From: Thoreauomyces humboldtii
Taxonomy: Eukaryota; Chytridiomycota; Chytridiomycetes; Spizellomycetales; Powellomycetaceae
DNA length: 12,499 bases
Assembly: GCA_027596035.1 (NCBI GenBank)
Contig: JADGJA010000688.1
Location: 1-12,499 of the forward strand
Direction: 5' to 3'
The position numbers and the translations under genes were made by a program. This document shows, piece by piece, positions 1 through 9,800 of this stretch (its first letter is position 1; every line of letters begins with the position of its first letter). A model generated the notes under the pieces. That model was not told where the DNA came from. It did not search any database and saw nothing but the letters and a program-made list of their open reading frames with translations.

Positions 1-894
1 GGTAGGGAGAGAGACCAGCTCTTATCTCTTCCTACTGAGACGGACTATGAGACAAGACGACGACGACGACGGATATTTGGGAATATGGAAGGCCAAACCG
101 AGAAGCGGGCGGCAGGAGGGGTGCCTCCTGTACAAGAACGACGACGTCGACGGGGAGGGAAGGGGGAAGTGGGAAGCGGCAAGTCGCAGCAACACGACGG
201 TTTGGCCCTTTTCGCGGTGGTGGTGTACAACACGACGAGCGTGCGAGCGGTTCCTCCCCGACGACAGATGTCCCACTGCAGCACCCCTTTCTCTGGCACT
301 TTTTCTCCACAGCGGGAAAGGGGAAGAGAAACGAGGCGTCGTACGGCGTACCGCCATTCCGGTCAGTGGTGCGCAATTCCGTTTCCATTGTTCTGGCCGA
401 GCTTCGGAAAGGTCCCAAGGGTGCACACGCTGAATCCACCGATCTGGTAACGAGAAGCTGGTTGGTTGCCCTCCCATTGGCTACAGAATGTGAGGAGTGC
501 CGCCTTCCTTTTCTTTGAGCCGCATTCATTTCCCCCAGTGTCTTCCTTCCATTTGGCTTTCTTGATTGACTCGCGGCTTCCAATCGTTTTGCCCATATTG
601 TGGCAGGGCTTGGAAGCTTATTTGCATTGCCCCCCTGTGCTACTCGACAGCAAAGCGCCACGGTAGCGCCGAATTCTCGCTCAATGCACAGTGTGCATTG
701 CACACTCGTGTGTCCAGACCTTCCGGACACTGGGAACACGTTCCCCTTGCCCACCGCTTACGCAAGACAAGGCCCTGACAGCGCGCGTCCGTCGAGCTCT
801 TCGCCCTCTGGGACGGCGACGGGCTGTAGGCGGTCCTCACTCCCTCCCATCCGTGGACTCAATAGAGAAGAAATCAGAGGCAAACATCATCACC
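1..894. other. Upstream region of the guanylate kinase gene, no supported gene
   Basis: About 0.9 kb without a gene I can support. Several overlapping open frames run on both strands, but their products are arginine-, serine- and proline-rich, resemble no family I know and overlap one another, as expected of GC-rich non-coding DNA. The stretch holds a short (GAC)5 run at 56-70, two dyad-symmetric elements near 682-730 (listed separately) and, just before the start codon at 895, a good initiation context (CACCATGG). It presumably carries the promoter and 5' leader of the guanylate kinase gene. A gene starting beyond the left edge cannot be excluded. Confidence 0.6.
682..730. repeat. Two adjacent dyad-symmetric elements
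   Basis: At 682-700 CAATGCACA and TGTGCATTG are perfect 9-bp inverted arms around one central G. Ten bases on, at 710-730, GTGTCCAGA and TCCGGACAC form a second inverted pair (8 of 9 complementary) around a 3-base loop. They lie 165-215 bp upstream of the guanylate kinase start codon, a plausible position for binding sites of a dimeric regulator. A regulatory role is inference; the symmetry is seen directly. Confidence 0.4.
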
Positions 895-2182
895 ATGGCA
901 CCCTTACCATCATCAACAACATCCGCGAGCAAGACCCCCATCGTCATCTCGGGTCCCTCAGGATCAGGGAAGAGCACGGTGAGGGGTAGACGTCCGGAGG
1001 CCAGTCCATGTTGAAAAAAAGCGATGGTCGTTCTGATCGTTGATCGTTTTCCCTCGGTCCCTGTCAACTCGATTCGTCCCTTTCCCAGCTCCTCACCAAA
1101 CTCATGCAGGCTCATCCCGAAAAGTTCAAGTTCAGCGTCTCCTGTAACGTAGTACTCGGACAAAGAATCAATCATCACATCGCCAGCTCATTTTGGATCC
1201 TTGCTTTTCCAGACACGACCCGATCGCCCCGTGCAGGAGAGACGCCCGGCCAATCCTACCACTACGTCGACAGGGACGTCTTCAACGCCATGATCGACGA
1301 CAACAAGTTTGTCGAACATGCAGAGTTCTCGGGAAACCTGTACGGGACTCCCTTCTCGGCTCTGGAGGATGGGACGGGGGACGGAAGGAGGGTTATTCTG
1401 GACCTCGAGGTCGAGGGCGTCAAGGCGCTCAAGGAGAGTGGAAGGGCTGGCCTGTTTGTCTTCATCGCGGTGAGTGAAAGGAAGAAACGGCGAGCGAAGC
1501 GAGCCGAGGTTCCTTAGGCGCGCGAAGCGCGCCCAGTTAGGCTCGCGCGAAGCGCGAACTCCTTGGTCTCCATCCATCTTCTTTTGTGTGTTTTGCCTTT
1601 TCTTCTTTTTTTTTCCCACGCCATGTACACGTAGACCTCTTCACTCATCATCTTTCTTCTTGTTCTTTTTCGTTTTTTTCTTGTTTTTTCTTCGTCTTCA
1701 AAAAGCCACCGTCGCTCCCGATCCTCAGGTCCCGTCTCGAGTCCCGCAACAGCGAGACGCCCGAATCCCTCTCTGCCCGACTCGCCGCGGCCGAGTCCGC
1801 CATGACCTACGCCGAGTCCGTGCCCTGTCCCTACGACGCCGTCATCGTCAACGGGGACGACGTGGACGGCGCCGCCAGGTTGCTCGAGTTGGCCATCCTG
1901 GGAAAGGAGGGGGTGGAGGAAGGCGGTGGTGGAGCGCAAGTCGTGGTGACGGACCTTCCCATAGCGGTCGGAGGGAACAAGGCCGAAGGTACAGGTGGAG
2001 AGGGGACGGTGCTGGTCACACAGACCCTGGTGTTGGATGGTGTCCATCCTACTCCTGCTGCTGGAGAGGCGTCGGTCGTATCGCAACCGCCCTTGGATGC
2101 GTCGACGGCAGACGCGGTCCCACCTGCACCGGTCGCGGCGACGGATGGGAAAAAGAAGAGTAAGACGTGTTCCATCCTTTGA
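895..2182 (+). CDS. GUK1: Guanylate kinase with C-terminal CaaX tail
   Basis: ATP-dependent phosphorylation of GMP to GDP, needed for GTP supply. Exons 895-978, 1089-1143, 1213-1469 and 1706-2182 join in frame into 290 aa; introns are 110, 69 and 236 nt, all GT-AG. The start has a strong context (CACCATGG). Residues 20-28 are the P-loop GPSGSGKST; the GMP-binding part follows (FSVSYTTRSPRAGE near 43-56, then AEFSGNLYGT), with the lid region PPSLPILRSRLESR after 132 and the late conserved YDAVIVNG near 175-182. The core ends near residue 200, about where yeast-type enzymes of some 187 aa end. The rest is a Gly/Ala/Val/Pro-rich tail closing in GKKKSKTCSIL: a polybasic stretch plus a CaaX box whose final Leu would favour geranylgeranylation. 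The tail is in one open frame with the core, but an unseen intron in it cannot be excluded. Convergent with the histidine kinase gene downstream. Confidence 0.92.
1489..1557 (+). repeat. GAA-loop hairpin repeat inside guanylate kinase intron 3
   Basis: Intron 3 (1470-1705) is two to four times longer than the other introns here and carries a compact repeat close to its donor site. GGCGCGC-GAA-GCGCGCC at 1517-1533 is a perfect 7-bp stem with a GAA loop. TCGCGC-GAA-GCGCGA at 1543-1557 is a perfect 6-bp stem with the same loop. Both follow a TTAGGC hexamer (1514 and 1537), giving a 23-bp period. A related but non-palindromic GCGAGCGAAGCGAGC segment precedes them at 1490-1504. The remainder of the intron is a long pyrimidine-rich tract. 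It may be a small dispersed element inserted in the intron; nothing in this window shows a second copy. Confidence 0.75.
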
Positions 2183-2616
2183 AGGAACGAATGCTTTCGA
2201 CTTTGGAAGGATGTCGATGTTTGGGAACCGGGGCAAGATACAGTTCATGATGATACCCAGTGCCATCGGAACGTGAAGTTCGGCAACCAGATACGAAGTG
2301 ATCAGAAGAAAGGGCCAAGAAACGCTCTCCGCAACCACATCGAAAGGGGTTATAGATACATAATGATATGTAAGTACAGGAAATCAAAACAAAGACATGT
2401 ACAAGCAGGCAAAAAGGGTGACGGGGATGACTGCAATGTTGCGTGACAGAGAGGAAAGCGGAAAGGGGTATCAAAGTAATGATCGAGTGGGTCGGAACAC
2501 AAAAACGGACAAACCTCCGTGCAATCCCGGCGAAAGCGACGGGAAGCCAGAGGGTCACGAGAGGTGGAGTGAGGATGCGCAGGTATATGTATCGTTGTCA
2601 TGATGGGCTAAAAGGA
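2183..2616. other. Convergent intergenic region
   Basis: 434 bp between the stop codons of the guanylate kinase (plus) and histidine kinase (minus) genes. It must hold both 3' untranslated regions and polyadenylation sites. It is less GC-rich than the genes, with A-rich patches around 2350-2400. I see no gene, tRNA or clear terminator structure in it. Confidence 0.6.
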
Positions 2617-4747
2617 TTATCGCGTTGGTAACGAGGTGGGCAGTCGTGGTTGCTGGAGAGGCGGCTGTTGCTGATGTGGTTGTGGCGGCCGTTGTTTGGA
2701 GGCAAGGACGGTCTGAGCTCTTCCCACGGCGGCGATCAGATCAGCTTTGGAAAACGGTTTGGCCACAAAGTCGTTCATCCCAGCCTGCAGACATCTGTCT
2801 TCGTCTACCCGAGCAAAACAGTATCAGCATCCAAAATCAACTCAATCGAAAATAAATGCCGTGAAACTCACCCTGCTTAGAACAGTTGGCCGTGAGACCG
2901 ACGATCCAGACGTCGCTTCCACCTCGTTCCAGACGTCGGATGGCTCTGGTAGCCTCCAGACCGTCCATGACGGGCATATTGTAGTCGCAGAACAGGACCG
3001 TGAACCCCGTCTCGTCATCTCTGATCCTGTCCCTCGCAGCAGCGCCGTCGCCCACCACGTCCACCACTGCGAATTCCGACAGCATCCGTCTCAACAACGT
3101 CTGAGTGATGGGATTGTCCTCCGCCACCAGGATCCGCACCTTCTCCGTCGTCGAACCATTCAGGATCGGGTTGATGCTGACGTTCGGGGATGGGGAGAGG
3201 ACCACGGCGGGTGGAGGAGGCGGTGCGAGTGGGAAGGAGACGCGAAGCGAGAAGGTCGTTCCGACGTTTTCCGTCGATGTGACGTTCAGAGTGCCCGACA
3301 TGGCGTCCGCAAGGCGTTTCACGATGCAGAGACCGAGACCGGTTCCGCCAAAGAGACGACTGGTGGAGCGAGATGCTTGCATAAACGGGTGGAAGAGACG
3401 TTCGAGGGTCTTTGGTGACATTCCGATGCCAGTGTCTTTGACTGAGGAGAGATGGGGGCGAGCAACGACATGAGTAAGAGGGTGAGAAGCAGATTACAGG
3501 ATAGAGCCAAGGTTTTTACCTTGGAATTCGATCTCGACTCCTTCCTTCCCACCCGCCATCTTCGTGACCTTCCACGTGGTCCACACGCGGACGCTTCCTC
3601 CAGGACTCGTAAACTTGCACGAGTTGCTGACGAGGTTGGTAAGGATCTGCTTCAGTCTGAGGGAGTCGGCCACCACCAGAGGACCGTCGTATCCGCCGAC
3701 AATGAGCTCCACCCCTCGTCCCAGGTTGGAGCCTATACTTCGAACGTCGCCGAGGACGTCTCCGACGCGAACGGGATGGAGATCCATCTCGATGGCACCC
3801 GCCGAGAGCTTCGAGTAGTCCAGGACCGTGTTGATGAGAGCCAACAGGGTCCTCGATGCGCTCTGGGCGTGACTCAGCGTGTCCCTCTGACCGGCGTCCA
3901 GCGTCGAGTCGCTGAGGAGTTCCAGGGACATGACGATGGCGGTGAGAGGAGTCCTGAGCTCGTGGGTGATGGTAGCAAAGAACGAGTCCTTCTGAGCCGA
4001 CTCGGTGGAAGCCACCACCTTGGCCTTTTGCAGCTGAGACTTTGCGGCGCTGGATCTCGCTAGCTGCAGCTGGAGGGATCGGGTGGTGGTGGACACGTCG
4101 GACGATGCGACGAGGACGTTGGAGATGATGCGTACGAGGGAGACGCTCGCGACGATGGCTACCATCGCGGAGAGGAGATCCATGTAGTACCTCCACCGGG
4201 GTCCCGCCGCAGAGTCGGCGAGAGCGATGCACGACAGCCACAGTCCCAGCAGCAGCCCCCCATGGCGATGCTCCTTGCACTGGGTACGCCCGGCAAAGGC
4301 GAACAGCTGCAGGGACGCGGCGAGGTACGACAAGGTCCGAAGGTAGAGTACCACGGAATGCACGGTGAAAGACGACGGCGCGGACATGGTCCTGGCCGTG
4401 GAGTCTGCTGCGGTGGCGACGACCGCGTCCGTCCAAGAGAGCGCGTGCACGTCGTCTCTGGAAGACGCGAAGCTAGGTTCCGACATCATGGTCGCGATGA
4501 TCAGCGAGACGACTCCGACGACACCAGCGCAAGCGGGAGCCTTAAGGATGGGTAGGAAGTGAAGGGTGTGGTTGGATGCCACCAATACGGACCGCAAAGA
4601 CGGTGATGGTGAGCGCGGGTTCAAAGGAGGAGGAGGTTGTTGATCCTGCGATGGCAGAGGGAGGGTAGGAAGGGGACTGGAAGGGTTGGGCGCGCTCGCT
4701 AGTTCTGTTGGTGGTGTTGGAATCGGCGGTGGTTCTGGCGCTCGCAT
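2617..4747 (-). CDS. Membrane-bound hybrid histidine kinase
   Basis: Two-component sensor: autophosphorylates on histidine and passes phosphate to its own receiver domain, then normally to a phosphotransfer protein. Exons (minus) 4747-3520, 3441-2872 and 2804-2617 join in frame into 661 aa; introns are 78 and 67 nt. Residues 1-50 are Pro/Ser-rich; hydrophobic segments near 63-88, 128-152, 163-178 and 190-213 suggest four membrane helices, followed by a short likely coiled coil (220-245). HisKA follows with the H-box FFATITHELRTPL (His262), then the ATPase N-box NLVSNSCKF (375), DTGIGMS (412-418), LFHPFMQA and GGTGLGL (441-447). The receiver has AEDN (516-519), phosphoacceptor Asp562 in FCDYNMPVMDG, GLTAN and Lys615 in AKPF. 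A Gln/Pro-rich tail ends it. No PAS, GAF or HAMP domain is seen. The start is the first in-frame ATG; the frame stays open without ATG to about 4996, so an upstream spliced exon is possible. Confidence 0.88.
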
Positions 4748-5570
4748 GGACGGATGGGAGGTTTGAGGACACAGGCGAGACTTCGGGAGAGAGGCAGGTG
4801 CTCCGGGTGGGGGGGTTTCTGGCGGGGCGAGAGAGAGGTTCGTTCCTGGAATGACGTGACTCGTGGCTATTTCCAGAAATGAGGCGATTCCGGTGTGTAG
4901 GTTTGCGGTCACAGGTGTTGTCTCCAGGTACTGTTTTCGCTCGCTACGACTGTATCGTTCTGTGCTGGGCTTGCAACAGTGTCCCAGCTTTCGTTCTCAC
5001 AATGGAAAGGTGTGAAGTCGGTGGTGTGTGAGGACGAAATGGCCTCTCTTCAAGTCTCTTGGTTGCGGGTCAGTCTCAGAGGTGTTGCCAGCAGCATGGG
5101 TCAAGACGGAAAGGGAAGGAAATTAGGGTTTGGCAGACAGAGACCCGTGGGACAAAAACAGACGGGAGACAAGACACCGCGTCATTGCTTGGTCTAACCC
5201 TAGTTGCACCCGAAACGACACCCATGGGTTTGCGGGTTAGGTTCCTGAGGCTAGGGCTGCCCCATGGGTGACGCGGGCAATGAGATCGTGTTCTGCAGAG
5301 GGTCCCATGTGGTACGGATTGGAGTGTACTGGAGGTGGAGGGAAGTAGTAGCATCGTTGCCCTCCTTCCATCAATTTCTCGTCCCGTGCGTCCCGTTCGA
5401 AGGAAAGAGTGATGCTGGGGTTCCCTCTCGTGTTGCTAGCGTGAAAAAGGAGGTGCAAGTTGGGACAGCGGTATAAGCGAAAGTTCCATGGGTGGGTGGG
5501 GGACGACCGAGGCAAGGCGAAAGGTGAACCGCGGATGGACGATCGTGACGAACAGGACGACGAAGGGAGA

Positions 5571-5613
5571 TGAGAATGAGAATGAGAGAGCGAGAGATAG
5601 AGAGAGAGAGAGG
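5571..5613. repeat. GA-rich simple repeat
   Basis: A nearly pure purine tract of GAGAAT and GAGA units including an uninterrupted (AG)7 run at 5599-5612. It is low-complexity and produces spurious Arg/Glu-rich frames on the plus strand and Ser/Leu-rich frames on the minus strand. Such tracts occur in fungal promoters, but no function is shown here. Confidence 0.75.
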
Positions 5614-6432
5614 TCGAGTGATAAAAGAAAAGGGGAAGAGCGACGGAGGAAGAGGCGACAAGTGGGAAGTTCCGCCCCTTTTGGCCGATCCAAGTCTCCA
5701 AGGCGCGCGTGCAGATCGCCGTTTCGCGGCATCCTAGCCCTAACCATCATCATACACCCATACCTGTCCAAACCTTTCGTACCCCAAACAACGCACGACC
5801 CCACAACCGGAAAAAGGCGGCAGCCCTCGACGCTCTCCTTTCCTGGAGAGTCCCATCACGCAGCGACAGCGAACGTCTCTACGCGAACCTGTTCAACGCG
5901 GAAGACGGGGAATGCCATCTGACCTTTGTATGCGATGTCATCCTTTGCGTCGAAAAAGCACACCATATCCAGTACCTCGCGCGCCGGAGTCATAGACATC
6001 CTCAGACTCGACTACTGCTCCATGCTGCTCCGCGCGCTTTGACAAGGAAAAGGTGGGTTAAACCGACGCCATCTCGATCGCTCCGCAACCCCCCTTCCTC
6101 TTGCCCCTATCTCCTTGGACCCTTTTCAATGTTCTTTGGGTAAGCAATCGTTACCGGCCCTTGTGTGCATGGTAAACAGTGTACCCCTGGTCGTTTCCCC
6201 GCCCATTCGGATGCGAGCTCAAGTTGCTCGCGGCAGGCAGTCGTCGCCGGTCGCCCGCAGGCTTCGTTCTCACGGTAGCACCGCTGCACGCCTTCCTCAC
6301 GTGAGAGTGTCGGTGTACATGTGTACAGTATGTGGCATGGTGGTGGTACCAGTTCGATAGCATTCAGTCCGACTCCCGCTCTCCAAGACTGTACAATTAC
6401 CCTTACGCTCCTGGCTGCACGCATCTTCACTC

Positions 6433-6462
6433 CGAACCCCTCGTCTTCCCTCGAACCCCTCG
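6433..6462. repeat. Direct repeat CGAACCCCTCG upstream of beta-galactosidase
   Basis: The 11-mer CGAACCCCTCG occurs at 6433-6443 and again at 6452-6462, a 19-bp offset, about 340-370 bp before the beta-galactosidase start codon. Spacing near two helical turns would suit a paired binding site. Function is inference; the repetition is seen directly. Confidence 0.4.
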
Positions 6463-6736
6463 GACAGTCACATGGCGAGCGAGATCAGAAAAGCACAGCA
6501 AGTCTTGTGTGCTTCTGCACGGCGTTCAATGCTGCCGGATGGATCAGGAACCGTCATGCGCGACTCGGTTGGCACAGATTCTCCTGCCCTTGGCAGACAT
6601 GTGAGCAAGACACCACGTACCGTGGACAAAAGAGCGGTGGACAACTTGCCTCAGTGTGCCTACAGGGCTCGGGGCACGGTCCCCGTGCTTTGAAATCTAC
6701 CGAGCACGTAGACAACTCGCCAGGGAGCATACTGCT

Positions 6737-6744
6737 TATAAATA
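6737..6744 (+). promoter_or_regulatory. TATA box of the beta-galactosidase gene
   Basis: TATAAATA lies 57-64 bp before the ATG at 6801, a normal distance for a fungal core promoter with a short leader. It stands out in GC-rich surroundings. A TATA box fits an inducible, secreted catabolic enzyme; that last point is inference. Confidence 0.65.
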
Positions 6745-6800
6745 TCACAGTACGAACTCAATGCCCTGCTCGATACGCATCTCACTACATCGTCAAAATC

Positions 6801-9800
6801 ATGGCTTCGTTTGTTTCTTCAAAACTGCTGTTTGCGCTTCTCGCTGTGCTCGCGCTTCACTTTTCCATCGCCACGGCGCTACCCGCCGCTCTGGACAAGC
6901 GAGCCACGAGCACGATCACATATGACAAGTATCATAGGTTCCTGGCTGTCATGCTCCATGCTTGTCACTGATTTTCGCTTTTTCAGGTACAACCTGTACA
7001 TAGATGGCAAGGCCACGATGATATTTGCTGGCGAGTTCCATGCCTTTCGACTCCCATCGCCTTCTCTTTGGCTCGACATTTTGCAAAAAATAAAGGCCAA
7101 CGGGTACAATGCTGTGACCTACTACTTCGACTGGGCATACCATACGAGCGAGCCGGGCGTCTACGACTTCACAGGCATCCGAGACATGGATCGTTTGCTC
7201 GCAACGGCCAAAACAGTCGGACTGTACGTCATCGTTCGGCCGGGACCGTACATCAACGCAGAGATCACCAGCGGAGGCTTTCCCAGCTGGCTGACAACGC
7301 AGGAAGGACTTGGTAAGATATTTACCGCTCATTGGGTGGAGCCGACCTAGTGTGCCACGCCGTTTGACCCTTCTCTTTCTGACAGCGCGTTCCGATGCCC
7401 TCGACTACCTGGCATCATGCGACGAATGGCTCTCTCAAATCAACCCTATCATCGCCAAGTACCAGCATACTACGGGTGGCGGCACGGTTATCCTCTATCA
7501 GCTCGAAAACGAACTGGCTGAACGCACAGGCAAGTGGCAAGTCTACATGCAGCACCTCAAGGACAAGGCTAGATCCGATGGAATCACCGTGCCCACCTTC
7601 CACAACGACAAAGGCCGATGGGGCATCTGGGTGCCGGAAGGTGACACCGTTAAACGCACGACCGTGGGCCCAGTTGAACTCTACGGTGAGCTGGAATTCG
7701 TTCGAGCGCAATAGGCACGCGTTTGTCGCTGAAACTGTCGTTTATTCCTCAAGGCTTCGATGGTTATCCTGCAGGAGGCGGCTGCAACCCAGACGGATCG
7801 GCCAGCCGACTCATCGCCGCCCCGGACTGGGGCATCTACGCTGCAAGCCCAGGGGCATACTCTGGATCGACAGCGTCACCGAACACTCCCGGATTCATGC
7901 CCGAGTTTGGCGGTGGATGGTTCGACTACTACGGGACATCAGGAACCTATGAATGCACATCGGTGCAACTCGGGCAAGGCTTCGAGCGAGTCTTTTACGG
8001 TACTGCGATTGCTAACAGGATCGCTATCATGTCCATCTACATGACCTTTGGTGGCACGAACTGGGGTTGGATGGCGGCACCGGTCGTGTACACGTCTTAC
8101 GATTACGGTGCTGCAATCAGTGAAGCTCGCGAGGTCCGCCCAAAGGCAGTCGCAAGCAAGCACATTGGATACTTCGTCCAAGCATTCCCTGGGCTCGGCC
8201 GCGTGGAAAAGGGAACCGTCATCGCTGCGAGCTCCAAGAATGTCCGCATCTACCACAACGTCAACGTCGACAAACCAATCCACTTCTTTTACCTGGTCCA
8301 CGCCAACTCCGCTTCCTTGACTCAGGACTGGTTCCAGTTCCCTGTAGCAACCCCGGACGGTATTTATACGGTTCCCCAATCAGGGTCATGGTTGCAGCTC
8401 AATGGGCAGGACGCAAAGTGGGTCGTGGCCAACTACGACCTCGCCGGCCAACATCTTGTGTATTCGACTTCGGAGATTATGACGTATACGAGCTCACACA
8501 TCGTCCTGCACGGACGTGATGCTGAGGCTGGCGAGACCGTGCTTCGCTTTGCTCCCGGTACCGCAGCTCCGACTGTCACAATCGTATCCGGCAGCATCGC
8601 TTCTGTGTGGAATGGCACGACAGGCGATCTCCGCCTCAACTACGTACATGACGACGTCGCGGTGGTTCAGGTGTCCGGCGCCGGACGTCCGCTCACCACC
8701 ATCCTCATCGCGGACAACACCGTCTCTGCTACCCTCTGGCGCACGGAATCGGAAGGCGGTCCCATAATCGTTCGTGGTCCGTCCCTCGTTCGAACTGCGG
8801 CCTGGGACAATGGGTCTGGCGCTCTCTCGCTGACGGGCGATACCTCGGTGGCCACTTACATCGAGGTCTGGTCTGATTTCACCGTTCGCGCATTGGCTTG
8901 GAACGGCGTACTGCTATCGTGGAAGCGCTCGACGTCCGGTAGCGTCTACACTCCCGGTCAGCTGGCCGGTCCCGTCATCGTCACGCTGCCGGATTTGGCT
9001 ACTGCCACCTGGCGTGCCGTCAAAGGCTCCCTCGAAGCGAATGTTGCCTTCGATGATTCAGAATGGATTGTGGCGACCAAGACGACGACGAACAGTCCCA
9101 GCAAGCCGCCCGCAGGCAGCGTTGTTCTTACAGCAGACGACTATGGATTTCATCAGGGCGACGTTTGGTATCGCGGACACTTCAACAGCACCATCAGCAA
9201 TCCTACTCTCTCCGTCAACTTCGGCGGAGGAGCAGCAGGTCTGGTGCAAGCTTGGATAGACGGCATCTACCTTGGTCAGTACGTCACTGCCACTGGTACC
9301 CCTGATCCCGTCACGACCGGCACGACGTCGTTCACGATCCCGACAGCTCAGCAAGATGCGGGCGATCATGTCCTGAGCATCATGGTCCGCCCGAACGGAC
9401 ACAACGAGGACGGCGGCGTCGACGACGCACACAAGGAGGGTCGAGGACTCATTTCGGCCGTTCTGCCAGGCGCTACTATCACCTGGAAGATTCAAGGCAA
9501 CCTCGGGGAACAAACGCTGTCGGACCCATCCCGCGGCGTGACGAACGCCGGCGGTCTCTTCGGAGAACGCGTGGGGTGGCATCTTCCCGGCTATCCCGAC
9601 GCTGCATGGCCTCTCGCCTCCGTCCCGGCTCGGTCCGCTTCACCTGGCACCTCGTGGTACCGCACGACCTTCACTCTGGCCGTCCCAGCAGACCACGATG
9701 CCTCCATCGCCTTGGTCATCGGCGACGAGACGAAACCGCAGAGCTCAGCAAACTACCGCGCCTTGATCTTCGTCAACGGGTTCAACGTCGGTCAGTACAT

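Larger units (their letters stand above)
4748..6736. other. Long divergent intergenic region, promoters of histidine kinase and beta-galactosidase
   Basis: About 2 kb between the start of the histidine kinase gene (leftward) and the beta-galactosidase gene (rightward). No gene can be supported. An open frame at 5711-6143 has a patch of plausible codon use around 5820-5960 but opens with GTG, shows no family resemblance and has no visible exon partners. The stretch contains telomere-like octamers or decamers at 5123-5130, 5195-5202, 5234-5241 and 5736-5745, two CCCATGGG palindromes 40 bp apart (5221 and 5261), a GA-rich simple repeat (5571-5613), two TGTACA palindromes at 6314-6327, and an 11-bp direct repeat at 6433-6462. 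The right end must be the beta-galactosidase promoter. Confidence 0.55.

Noticed and set aside
32..754. 240-aa minus-strand open frame
   Set aside because: Composition is Arg/Ser/Pro/Cys-rich with no recognisable motif, it overlaps other frames of equal quality, and it lies in the upstream region of the guanylate kinase gene.
1474..2163. Plus-strand frame across guanylate kinase intron 3 and exon 4
   Set aside because: It reads through the intron and then in the wrong frame for the conserved kinase motifs, giving an Arg-rich product.
3452..4063. Plus-strand open frame of about 200 aa inside the histidine kinase
   Set aside because: It lies opposite the HisKA/ATPase coding exon, whose motifs are clear, and has no family resemblance of its own.
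4748..4912. Extension of the histidine kinase frame to 4912
   Set aside because: That frame opens with GTG, not ATG, and no ATG exists further upstream in frame before the stop near 4997. The first in-frame ATG at 4747 is preferred, leaving a spliced upstream exon as the alternative.
5237..5701. Minus-strand Ser/Leu-rich frame with apparent hydrophobic segments
   Set aside because: It is the complement of the GA-rich simple repeat and starts at TTG; the Ser/Leu pattern is low-complexity, not a membrane protein.
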